Source: Hyphomonadaceae bacterium (GTDB taxonomy: Bacteria; Pseudomonadota; Alphaproteobacteria; Caulobacterales; Maricaulaceae). From it: 64,000 nucleotides of DNA. Of the stretch, positions 19,665-28,808 are shown one piece after another. Below the pieces are notes generated by a model. That model saw nothing but the letters and a program-made list of their open reading frames with translations. It searched no databases and was not told the origin of the DNA. Both the position numbers and the translations under genes were made by a program. Every line of letters starts with the position of its first letter. Within the stretch, counting starts at the first letter, position 1. The stretch lies in NCBI GenBank assembly GCA_013001295.1, contig JABDMW010000047.1, positions 62,001-126,000 on the forward strand, in the 5' to 3' direction.

Positions 19665-20167
19665 GAAAACTGGTTGTTATATTTGCGGTTTTAAATTTGA
19701 CAGTGACTGCACACGCGCAAGTGTCATTTGGCGGCGATGAGCCTATTGATGTAAAGGCCGAGAAGGCATCCTATAAAGGGCCTAAAACCATTCTGACTGG
19801 TGACGTGGAGGTGCAGCAGGGCACATCTCAAATTTTTTCACAACGCATGGATTTGTTTCGTCAAAAAATAGCCAATGAGAGTGAGGAAGGTTTCCGTTAC
19901 GGCAATATAAACCGGATCGTCGCGGTCGGTGATTTCAAATATGTAACACCGGAAAACAGCGTCAAAGGCAATCGGGGGGTTTACGAGCGCGATAAAAATA
20001 TTATCACGGTAATTGGAAACGTTGTTTTTACGCAGAAAAACGGAAATTCGGCAACTGGCGATCGGTTAACTTATGATTTAACGACCAATCGCGCCAGATT
20101 TGCCAGTACATGCACAGGGCAAGACTGTGATAATTCTGACCGTGTCGAAATAAAAATTGGTCAATAA
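19661..20167 (+). CDS. lptA: LptA/OstA-like periplasmic LPS transport protein, copy 1
   Basis: Signal peptide; DVKAEKASYKGPKTILTGDVEVQQGTSQIFSQRMDLF...GNVVFTQKNGNSATGDRLTYDLTTNRARF; ATGA overlap with lptC. Confidence 0.85.
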   Translation: MRKLVVIFAVLNLTVTAHAQVSFGGDEPIDVKAEKASYKGPKTILTGDVEVQQGTSQIFSQRMDLFRQKIANESEEGFRYGNINRIVAVGDFKYVTPENSVKGNRGVYERDKNIITVIGNVVFTQKNGNSATGDRLTYDLTTNRARFASTCTGQDCDNSDRVEIKIGQ

Positions 20168-20201
20168 ATATTGAAAATGGGCTCGCGATAAAGGATCCAA
20201 G

Positions 20202-20741
20202 ATGAAATTTGCAAAGAATACAATAAGTGCAGGTGCGGTTATTCTCGCATTCGCTTGCGTGCCTTTATCTGCGCAAGCACAATTTGACACGCGCAGCGAT
20301 GCACCGACCAAGATCACGGCTGATCTCGCCGATTATCAAGCTGACCGGACAATACTCACGGGGGCAGTTGATGTGCGCCAAGGTGATGTCAGGATAATCG
20401 CCGACAAAATGACCGTATTCACTTCCGGCTCAGCGGGACTTACCGCAGGAGGATTTGACAAAATCATAGCAGAAGGGAATTTTTATTACCTTACGTCGGA
20501 TCAGGAAGTTCGCGGCGAGTCCGGTGTGTATACAAAAGAAGATGAAACATTTGTCGTATCGGGCGATGTTATTTTAAAACAGGCAGACGGTAATGTCGTG
20601 ACCGGTGACAAGCTTTTTTATAATCTGAAAACCGAAAGTGCGCGGGTTGTTGGCACGTGTAGCGGGCGAAAGTGCGGCTCTACAGGACGCGTCAATATTT
20701 TGATAAAAAACACAAATAGTGTCGCGGGTGGCAATACCTGA
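20202..20741 (+). CDS. lptA: LptA/OstA-like periplasmic LPS transport protein, copy 2
   Basis: Signal peptide; KITADLADYQADRTILTGAVDVRQGDVRIIADKMTVF...GDVILKQADGNVVTGDKLFYNLKTESARVV. Confidence 0.87.
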   Translation: MKFAKNTISAGAVILAFACVPLSAQAQFDTRSDAPTKITADLADYQADRTILTGAVDVRQGDVRIIADKMTVFTSGSAGLTAGGFDKIIAEGNFYYLTSDQEVRGESGVYTKEDETFVVSGDVILKQADGNVVTGDKLFYNLKTESARVVGTCSGRKCGSTGRVNILIKNTNSVAGGNT

Positions 20742-20771
20742 TTTTAACGAATTGGGCTGGATTTCAAACTT

Positions 20772-21524
20772 ATGACGGACACTTTAACTCACACACCCGA
20801 TACCGAAGCTGGCTTAGCCGCAGTAGGAATTGGCAAATCATACAAAGGGCGGGCCGTTGTTAAGGGTATCACCCTGTCAGTAAAACGGGGTGAAATCGTC
20901 GCCCTGATGGGCCCGAATGGGGCAGGAAAAACCACAAGTTTTTACATGATGATGGGCTTAATCGAAGCGGACCGAGGACAAATCCTGTTGGACGGGCAGG
21001 ATATTACGAGTCTTCCAATGTATCAGCGGGCGCGTCTCGGCGTCGGTTACCTGCCTCAAGAAGAGAGCATTTTCAGGGGCCTAAGTGTTGAAGAAAATAT
21101 TCGTGCCGTTGTTGAATTGACAGAAAAAGATCGCGCAAAACGAAACGAAAATGTCAACGCCTTGTTGGATGAGCTCAATATCAATCACATTAAAAACAGC
21201 CCGGCACTCGCTTTGTCCGGGGGTGAACGCCGGCGGGTTGAAATTGCCCGCGCTTTGGCGTCCCGGCCTTCATTTATACTCTTAGACGAACCCTTCACAG
21301 GGATCGATCCAATTGCGATTGCCGACATTTCCGAGTTGATCAGATACTTGAAAAAGCGCGGTATCGGTATTTTAATTACCGACCACCGTGTGCGCGAAAC
21401 CCTGGATATCGTCGATCGCGCTTCCATTATGTTCCAGGGCGATGTTCTGTTCGAGGGAAGCCCGGACGAAATTCGAGCCAACAAAGAGGTAAGGCGCGTT
21501 TATCTCGGTGAAAAATACGCCTAA
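20772..21524 (+). CDS. lptB: LPS export ABC transporter ATP-binding protein
   Basis: GPNGAGKTTSFYMMMGL Walker A, ALSGGERRRVEIARAL signature, ILLDEPFTGIDP, ITDHRVRETL. Confidence 0.97.
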   Translation: MTDTLTHTPDTEAGLAAVGIGKSYKGRAVVKGITLSVKRGEIVALMGPNGAGKTTSFYMMMGLIEADRGQILLDGQDITSLPMYQRARLGVGYLPQEESIFRGLSVEENIRAVVELTEKDRAKRNENVNALLDELNINHIKNSPALALSGGERRRVEIARALASRPSFILLDEPFTGIDPIAIADISELIRYLKKRGIGILITDHRVRETLDIVDRASIMFQGDVLFEGSPDEIRANKEVRRVYLGEKYA

Positions 21525-21946
21525 TAACCCTGTAAATCCGGCGCGACCAATCCAAGCCTTGCTTCGGCAGTGAAAAGACGTTCCTTTGAGTAATAATTGA
21601 GCGTGAAATAAGGTTTAGCGAGCTCCGTCGTCAACAATCTTCCCACCTGTGTCTCAATCGATAAGTCCTTATTGTTTAATCTGAATTTTTCGATCACCCG
21701 AAGATAGAATATCGTGATCGTGTGATGATATCCCTCAGTAGAAGAATTTACGCCACCCTTCGCGGTATTGAAGTCTCTTATCAAACCCGGCATGATCTCT
21801 TCTGCTTTTTCAAGACCGTGTTCATTCAGTAGGCACAGGGCTGTAATTAAATGGGCTTCGTGCGTCCATTCTTCTTCTGGGAGAGATCGATTTTTAAATC
21901 CCTCAACGATGTGTAAAATATCATTTATCTTCATCCTATGTGCCAT
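21521..21946 (-). CDS. Conserved-looking hypothetical protein
   Basis: 141-aa ORF filling the lptB-rpoN gap on the opposite strand; regular composition; stop shared with lptB stop. Confidence 0.6.
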   Translation of the reverse strand: MAHRMKINDILHIVEGFKNRSLPEEEWTHEAHLITALCLLNEHGLEKAEEIMPGLIRDFNTAKGGVNSSTEGYHHTITIFYLRVIEKFRLNNKDLSIETQVGRLLTTELAKPYFTLNYYSKERLFTAEARLGLVAPDLQGY

Positions 21947-22285
21947 CTAATTTATTTGAATAGAATTAGGTGAAGCCGGCTGGTTGCCAGAGAATGGATC
22001 GATCCCTCATTTGCTGACTCAAACACTGAGGTCCTTCCGATTAGACGACCTGGCACAATTCAACGCTTTTGTTGACCGAACGGGAACGATTATTGCTGTC
22101 GAAACTCTGAATGCCAGTTGTTCATACGCGCTTCTATCCGCCAGGCCGAGAGTCAAATCAAGCAAAAATAGGCAAATATAAAACCGTTCAGAAAAAAGAA
22201 ACACGAAACCACTCTTTAAGGGATAGCTGTTAAGTCTTATATCAAGGGGGCATTTAAGCCTGAAAATAAACGATTTCCTTAGGGG

Positions 22286-23806
22286 ATGTGTATGGCGATG
22301 TCGCCGCAAATTCAGTTAAAACAGGGTCAGTCCCTGGCCATGACGCCGCAATTGCAGCAGGCGATCAAACTGTTGCAGCTTTCCAATATTGAATTGGCCG
22401 CCTTTGTTGAGGAACAATTGGAGAGCAATCCCCTTTTAGAACGAGGAACCGGCACGGAAAACAGACGCGCAGAAGATGCACCGGTCGCGGCGACGGAATC
22501 TGAAGCGGGTCTTTCTGAACTTACGATGGATGCGCCCAGTGGCGCCGCAGCCGATGCGATGGATGCGCCGGAATCCGCGCTGAACGCGGACGCCTCTGTC
22601 GCTGATCTCGTCCCGGACGCGCCGTCAGTTGGCGGTGAAATTGATTGGTCGAAGGCCGGTTCCGGCGGCTCGTTTAATGCAAGTAGTGATTATGATGCGG
22701 CGGCAAATACCGCCCATGAAGTGACGTTAGTTGAACATTTAACAGCCCAATTGGCGATGGCCGTACACGATGAACGTGACCGGCTCATTGGTGCTTATTT
22801 AATTGATCAAGTCGATGAAAACGGATATTTGCGAACAGATATCGACGAATTGGCAGCGCGGCTAGGTGTCTCATCTGCGCGGATTAATTCTGTTCTCACA
22901 ATACTTCAAACGTTTGAGCCAACTGGCGTGATGGCGAGGTCGTTATCAGAATGCCTGAAATTGCAGTTGAAAGAGCGCGGCGAGCTCGATTCAGCGATGC
23001 AAATTCTGCTCGACAATTTGCCAATGCTTGCCAATCATGATTTGCCAAAATTGGCAAAGATCTGTGGGTTGGATACTGAAACTCTCAGCGAATATATCAC
23101 ACGGTTACGATCGCTGGCACCCAAGCCGGGGCTGGCCTTTGGGAGCGATGCCGCCGCGGTAGTAGAGCCGGATGTATTTGTGCGCGATCGCCCCGACGGG
23201 AGCTGGGCCGTTGAGCTGAATACAGATACCTTACCGCGCGTACTTGTCAATTCGCGGTACTACGCTGAAGTTTGTAGCGGCACGAATGATGCAAAGGTGA
23301 AAACCTATATGAGTGAGTGCCAGCAGAACGCCAGTTGGTTGATTAAAAGCCTCGATCAAAGGGCGCGGACAATTCTGAAAGTTTCAAGCGAGATCATCAA
23401 ACAACAGGATGGATTTTTCGCCTACGGGGTCGATCATTTAAAGCCGCTCAATCTGAAAGCAGTAGCTGATGCGATCGAGATGCACGAAAGCACTGTAAGC
23501 CGGGTTACGTCCAACAAATATATGTCGACATCGCGCGGCGTATTCGAGTTAAAGTATTTCTTTACATCAGCGATCGCATCGATGGATGGAGGTGAAGCGC
23601 ACAGTGCGGAAGCCGTTCGGCACAAGATTAAAATTTTGGTGAGCGAAGAGAAGGATCCGAAAAGCGTCCTGTCTGACGATAAAATCGTGACCCTGTTACA
23701 AGCACAAGGCATAGATATCGCGCGTCGCACTGTTGCTAAATACCGCGAATCACTCGGAATTCAGTCCTCGGTTCAGCGCCGTCGCATCTTAAAAAATAAA
23801 GCCTGA
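22286..23806 (+). CDS. rpoN: RNA polymerase sigma-54 factor
   Basis: QLKQGQSLAMTPQLQQAIKLLQLSNIEL; C-terminal ARRTVAKYRESLGIQSSVQRRR RpoN box. Confidence 0.97.
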   Translation: MCMAMSPQIQLKQGQSLAMTPQLQQAIKLLQLSNIELAAFVEEQLESNPLLERGTGTENRRAEDAPVAATESEAGLSELTMDAPSGAAADAMDAPESALNADASVADLVPDAPSVGGEIDWSKAGSGGSFNASSDYDAAANTAHEVTLVEHLTAQLAMAVHDERDRLIGAYLIDQVDENGYLRTDIDELAARLGVSSARINSVLTILQTFEPTGVMARSLSECLKLQLKERGELDSAMQILLDNLPMLANHDLPKLAKICGLDTETLSEYITRLRSLAPKPGLAFGSDAAAVVEPDVFVRDRPDGSWAVELNTDTLPRVLVNSRYYAEVCSGTNDAKVKTYMSECQQNASWLIKSLDQRARTILKVSSEIIKQQDGFFAYGVDHLKPLNLKAVADAIEMHESTVSRVTSNKYMSTSRGVFELKYFFTSAIASMDGGEAHSAEAVRHKIKILVSEEKDPKSVLSDDKIVTLLQAQGIDIARRTVAKYRESLGIQSSVQRRRILKNKA

Positions 23807-23925
23807 ATACCAACAGCTTTAATTTTTCTTAATTCCTGATCAAACGGTTTTTTTGTTTTTTTTGCGTGTGCCTTCCTGCGATTGCGTGTTAGGATAAAGT
23901 CCGTTTCAATAAGAGGAATCCAAAC

Positions 23926-24495
23926 ATGCAAATTCAAATTGTCAGCAAAGGTATTGATGTATCCCCCGCACTCAGCGAAAGGATCAGCGGTCGACTTGAG
24001 GACATGATGGATAAATATATTCACCGGGACGGTGAAGCGCATGTTTCTATCGCGAAAGACGGTTCGGGTTTCATGACCAACATCGCTTTGCATCTCCCAT
24101 CCGGGGCTCAAATGCAGGCCAATGGTTCAGCCCAAGATGCGTATTCAGCGTCAGATGAGGCACTTACACATTTAGAGAAGAGACTCCGGCGGTACAAAAG
24201 ACGATTAAAAGATCATCAGGCAGAGGCCAAAGCAGAAGCGTTGGCTATGTATATCCTGCAAAACCCTGTCGAACAGGTTGAAGACGAAAATGAAGACGCC
24301 ACAATCCCTGCAGAACCACTCGTCATTGCGGAGAAAAAAACGGAAATCCGTACAATGACCGTCAGCATGGCGTCATTGGAGTTGGGTTTAACAGACTCGA
24401 GCGCTGTTGTTTTCAGGAATGCTGCACATGGTGAACTCAATGTCGTATTTAAACGTGCAGATGGTAATGTAGGGTGGATTGACCCTCAGCGATAA
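23926..24495 (+). CDS. hpf: Ribosome hibernation promoting factor (long form)
   Basis: MQIQIVSKGIDVSPALSERISGRLEDMMDKY...; C-terminal MASLELGLTDSSAVVFRNAAHGELNVVFKRADGNVGWIDP. Confidence 0.93.
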   Translation: MQIQIVSKGIDVSPALSERISGRLEDMMDKYIHRDGEAHVSIAKDGSGFMTNIALHLPSGAQMQANGSAQDAYSASDEALTHLEKRLRRYKRRLKDHQAEAKAEALAMYILQNPVEQVEDENEDATIPAEPLVIAEKKTEIRTMTVSMASLELGLTDSSAVVFRNAAHGELNVVFKRADGNVGWIDPQR

Positions 24496-24544
24496 CCACG
24501 CTAAGAGCCACGCAAATATAAAATAACGAGATGTGTGAATCCGA

Positions 24545-25024
24545 ATGAAAGCAGAGTCTTTGTTCAGTCTGGGGTGCGTTTCTGCGAACCTGACAGCTGC
24601 GAGTAAAAAGCAACTGCTGCAAGAGATGGCTGAATTGGCCATTAAATGCGGTGCGGCATGCGGCCGCGATATGGCAGCACGCGATGTTGTTGCGGCCGTC
24701 ATGGAACGCGAGCGACTGGGCAGTACTGGCGTAGGGTCTGGTGTTGCAATTCCACACGCACGCATTGAGGGACTGGAGCAAGTGAAAGCCGTATTCGCCC
24801 GTCTCGACTCACCACTGCCCTACGAATCCATAGATGATAAACCGGTTGACCTGGTGGTGTTACTCTTGGCGCCGATGGATGCAGGCGGGGAACATTTAAA
24901 AGCACTGGCACAGGTTTCAAGATTGTTGCGTCGTGAAGACATGCGCGAGAGACTTCGCAATGCGCCGAGCGCCGAGAGTTTGCATTTAATGTTGACTGAA
25001 AATCGTGAAGCCAATGCGGCTTAG
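24545..25024 (+). CDS. ptsN: PTS IIA-like nitrogen regulatory protein
   Basis: RERLGSTGVGSGVAIPHARIEGLEQVKAVFARL EIIA active-site motif; downstream of rpoN-hpf. Confidence 0.93.
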   Translation: MKAESLFSLGCVSANLTAASKKQLLQEMAELAIKCGAACGRDMAARDVVAAVMERERLGSTGVGSGVAIPHARIEGLEQVKAVFARLDSPLPYESIDDKPVDLVVLLLAPMDAGGEHLKALAQVSRLLRREDMRERLRNAPSAESLHLMLTENREANAA

Positions 25025-25087
25025 CCGATAATTTTAACCTATACCTGCCAAACGGGTTCGCTATAAGAAAGTCGGTACAGCCTGCTT

Positions 25088-27298
25088 GTGGATGACACTA
25101 TGTCAAAACCGAATAATTTGAGCCTGGAAAATCGCTATTTCAACCGGGAAATTTCGTGGCTTGCATTTAATACGCGAGTCATGGAAGAGGCGACTAATAC
25201 GGGCTATCCGCTGCTGGAGCGGTTGCGCTTTTTATCGATATCCGCAAATAATCTCGATGAGTTTTATATGGTTCGCGTTGCCGGTCTCAGGACCCAAGTG
25301 ATCGCGGGTGTCGGCGCGCCGAGCCTTGACGGTCAATCCCCGGACGAACAACTGCGGAAAATTCGAAAACAAACAAAAAAGCTCATAAATGAACAGCAGG
25401 ATCAGTGGAAAATTCTCCGGAAAGAACTTTTTGACGAAGGCATCAAAGTTAAACAAACGGATGAGCTGACTCAAAAAGAACTGAAGTCTCTAAAAAATAT
25501 CTATGACGCGGAAATAATGCCGCTTTTGACGCCTCTGGCCATTGATCCCGCACATCCTTTTCCGTTCATTCCCAATCTGGGTTTTGGACTGGTTTTGTCA
25601 CTCGGACGCAAAAAGAAGCGCGAAAGCAGAAAAGCGTTACTGATCGCGCCGGCGCATGTCCCGAGGTTCATCCATATCGACCATTCGCGTAAACAACAGA
25701 CCAATAGTTACGTTTTGCTCGAAGACGCACTTGAATATTTCGCCAAAGATCTTTTCCCGGGTTTCGAGATTAAAGAGTGTGGACAATTTAGAATTACGCG
25801 GGACAGCGATATTGCCGTTGACGAAGAGGCCGAAGATCTTGTGCGCCATTTCGAGTTTTTATTAAAAAAGCGACGGCGCGGACGCGTAATCCGGCTTTCG
25901 ATGAAGGCGGGAATTTCTGAAGGGTTAAAATCGTTTCTGATTGAAAGTTTTGAAGCCTGGGATGAGGAAATTCTCGAGACCAATGGTCAGTTGGGATTGG
26001 GTGATCTCGGCCAGTTGATCTCCGGACAGCGAAAAGAGCTCACATTTGATCCCTATGAAGCCCGTTTTCCCGAACGTATTCGTGAGCATGACGGGGACTG
26101 TTTTGCCGCTATTGCGCAAAAAGATATCCTCGTTCATCACCCTTACGAAGAATTTGATGTTGTTGTTCAATTCTTGCAACAAGCTGCCCTCGATCCCAAC
26201 GTCGTTGCGATTAAACAAACGCTCTACCGCACCAGTGAAGATAGTCCGATTGTAAAAGCACTGATCGAAGCTGCGGAACGTGGGAAAAATGTGACGGCGT
26301 TGGTCGAGCTCAAAGCCCGCTTTGATGAAGAAACCAACTTAAGGTGGGCACGTGATCTCGAAATGGCTGGCGCCAGTGTTGTCTACGGCTTTATTGATTA
26401 TAAAACCCATGCCAAGGTCAGTCTGGTGGTTCGTCGAGAAGCTGGAAAACTTCGCACCTATACTCATTTAGGGACTGGAAATTATCACGCCGAAAATGCG
26501 AAAGTCTACACTGACTTGGCGTTGTTTACGGCAAAGCCAAGTTTTGGTCGCGATACCGGATTACTGTTTAATTATGTGACCAGTTACGCAAAACCAAAGA
26601 AACTTGAAAAGCTTAATATCGCACCGATCAATTTGCGCGAAACCCTTGAAAAACGGATCGATGAGGAAATTGCCCATGCCAAAGACGGGAAGCCAGCAGC
26701 GATATGGGCAAAAATGAACGCATTGGTCGACCCACTGATTATCGATAAGCTATATGAAGCATCGCAGGCCGGTGTGGAAATAGACCTGGTCGTGCGCGGG
26801 ATTTGTTGTTTACGTCCGGGCGTTTCCGGATTGTCGGAAAATATCCGAGTAAAAAGCATTGTCGGTCGGTTTTTGGAACACTCCCGGATCGCCTGCTTTG
26901 GCAATGGCGCGGCTTTACCCAATAAATATGCCCATATTTATTTCAGTTCTGCGGACTGGATGCCTCGCAATTTAAATCGCCGGGTTGAAACGCTTGTGCC
27001 TGCAGTTGACCCCACGGTGAGACGACAAATCCAGGACCAGATCATGACCGCAAACTTGTTGGACAACACAAATAGCTGGGATTTGAACGCCGACGGTAAA
27101 TATGTGAGACGAGAAATTGCAGAAGGCGAAACGCCTTTTTCTGCACACTCATACTTTATGGAAAACCCGTCTTTATCGGGGAGGGGAAAATCTTTGAAAC
27201 TTAGTTTCCCGGATGAATTGATGAAAGTACAGGAACGCGATCGCCCGGAACGAAAAATTGAACAAAAAATCGAACAAAATAGTGACGCGGATGGATAA
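25088..27298 (+). CDS. ppk1: Polyphosphate kinase 1
   Basis: YFNREISWLAFNTRVMEEA; IKQTLYRTSEDSPIVKALIEAAERGKNVTALVELKARFDEETN; YTHLGTGNYH. Confidence 0.97.
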   Translation: MDDTMSKPNNLSLENRYFNREISWLAFNTRVMEEATNTGYPLLERLRFLSISANNLDEFYMVRVAGLRTQVIAGVGAPSLDGQSPDEQLRKIRKQTKKLINEQQDQWKILRKELFDEGIKVKQTDELTQKELKSLKNIYDAEIMPLLTPLAIDPAHPFPFIPNLGFGLVLSLGRKKKRESRKALLIAPAHVPRFIHIDHSRKQQTNSYVLLEDALEYFAKDLFPGFEIKECGQFRITRDSDIAVDEEAEDLVRHFEFLLKKRRRGRVIRLSMKAGISEGLKSFLIESFEAWDEEILETNGQLGLGDLGQLISGQRKELTFDPYEARFPERIREHDGDCFAAIAQKDILVHHPYEEFDVVVQFLQQAALDPNVVAIKQTLYRTSEDSPIVKALIEAAERGKNVTALVELKARFDEETNLRWARDLEMAGASVVYGFIDYKTHAKVSLVVRREAGKLRTYTHLGTGNYHAENAKVYTDLALFTAKPSFGRDTGLLFNYVTSYAKPKKLEKLNIAPINLRETLEKRIDEEIAHAKDGKPAAIWAKMNALVDPLIIDKLYEASQAGVEIDLVVRGICCLRPGVSGLSENIRVKSIVGRFLEHSRIACFGNGAALPNKYAHIYFSSADWMPRNLNRRVETLVPAVDPTVRRQIQDQIMTANLLDNTNSWDLNADGKYVRREIAEGETPFSAHSYFMENPSLSGRGKSLKLSFPDELMKVQERDRPERKIEQKIEQNSDADG

Positions 27299-28805
27299 CG
27301 AATCCGTACCGACCAAATTAACTCGAATAGGTATTATCGATATCGGATCCAATTCAGTTCGGTTCATGATCTACGATTTGTTCGGGTCTGCGTTCACTCC
27401 GATATACAACGAGAAAGTTTTGGCCGGCTTGGGTCGCGATCTACGCAAAACAGGCAAATTGCATCCGGACGGTTCCGCGCGCGCCTTTAATGCACTTAAA
27501 CGTTTTAAATATATTGCCGATGCCCAAGGGTTAAAAAACATATTGATCGCGGCCACTGCGGCTCTGCGCGATGCGAGCGACGCCCCTGATTTCATCGAAC
27601 GTGTTCGCGATGAAATTGGATTTGATATCGATCCAATGAGCGGTGAGCGTGAAGCTTATGTTTCCTCATTGGGTGTTCTGGCCGGAGATAGTCGAGCTTG
27701 GGGCATAGCAGCCGATCTGGGTGGTGCAAGCCTGGAATTAACGACGTTCGGCGGTGAAAAACCCCAGGACGGCATGACCTTTCCCCTCGGTCCGTTTTCT
27801 GTTTATCAAGGCAAATTCGACCCGGCTGAAATTGAACCGAAAGTCTTAAAGGTTTTCAATCAATCGTCGTTTAAAAACCTGCCAAAGCACCAACCCTTGT
27901 TCATGATCGGCGGAGCATGGCGCAACTTGGCGCTCATTCATCAAAAGCGAATAAATTACCCCATCCGCATTGCCCACAATTATCAGATGGATACACAAGA
28001 AGCCTCCGACCTTGGTCGGTGGGCTTGCGGGGAGGGCGCCGAAGACCTTTTTAATTACCCCGGGATATCAGCCAGACGTGCGGACACACTTCCCTATTCA
28101 GGTCTGCTGATGCGTATTCTGATCGAACTCCTCGAGCCCAGCGAAATCGTTATCTCTGCAGGCGGATTGAGAGATGGATTGATCTATGAATCCTTGCCGG
28201 ATCGAATGCATGACCGAACGCCGCTATTTGATGCATGTAGGGACCTAGCTAGGGGGCGATCACAGTCAACCCATTTCGGAGAGCCGTTGATTAAATTTTT
28301 AGCCGATATTGATCCTTATATTCCAAGCGTGTTTCCGCCGGACAATGAAGCCCGTTTGCGCAAAGCCGCCTGTTATCTTGTTGGGATCGGAAAGGGCTTG
28401 CATCCGGATCACCGCGCAAAACTATCAATGAAAACAGTGCTATTTGCCCCTATACCCGGTCTTAAGCACAAGGAACGGGCCTATTTAGCCCTCATGTTAT
28501 ACGCATCCTATTCCTCCAAAGCAGCGCCGCCGAATGAAGACGCGATCAATTATTTTTTGAATGAAGACGAACAATTAGCCGCGCGGATTTACGGCGAAGC
28601 CATGCGGTTTGCTGTCGTGCTGTCGGGAAGAAGCGGCAATGTCCTCAGCCGGCAACGATTAAGCATGAATGACGATGCTTTGGAGCTATTTGTCGATGCT
28701 GAGTTTGACGGATTGATCGTCGAACGCTGCTTATATCGATTGAACAAACTGGCAAAATTGGCCGGATTTAAATTACCGAAAAATGGATCTGAATTTAAGT
28801 CTTAA
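27291..28805 (+). CDS. ppx: Exopolyphosphatase / Ppx-GppA family
   Basis: IGIIDIGSNSVRFMIYD; AADLGGASLEL; ATG 27291 overlaps ppk1 stop. Confidence 0.9.
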   Translation: MDNESVPTKLTRIGIIDIGSNSVRFMIYDLFGSAFTPIYNEKVLAGLGRDLRKTGKLHPDGSARAFNALKRFKYIADAQGLKNILIAATAALRDASDAPDFIERVRDEIGFDIDPMSGEREAYVSSLGVLAGDSRAWGIAADLGGASLELTTFGGEKPQDGMTFPLGPFSVYQGKFDPAEIEPKVLKVFNQSSFKNLPKHQPLFMIGGAWRNLALIHQKRINYPIRIAHNYQMDTQEASDLGRWACGEGAEDLFNYPGISARRADTLPYSGLLMRILIELLEPSEIVISAGGLRDGLIYESLPDRMHDRTPLFDACRDLARGRSQSTHFGEPLIKFLADIDPYIPSVFPPDNEARLRKAACYLVGIGKGLHPDHRAKLSMKTVLFAPIPGLKHKERAYLALMLYASYSSKAAPPNEDAINYFLNEDEQLAARIYGEAMRFAVVLSGRSGNVLSRQRLSMNDDALELFVDAEFDGLIVERCLYRLNKLAKLAGFKLPKNGSEFKS

Positions 28806-28808
28806 AAG

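Noticed and set aside
21984-22181. 65-aa plus-strand ORF between the unknown gene and rpoN
   Set aside because: Short, no RBS or recognisable composition, likely chance ORF in a promoter region
23807-23925. T-rich tract after rpoN as an intrinsic terminator
   Set aside because: T-runs are present (GGTTTTTTTGTTTTTTTTG), but no convincing GC-rich stem precedes them
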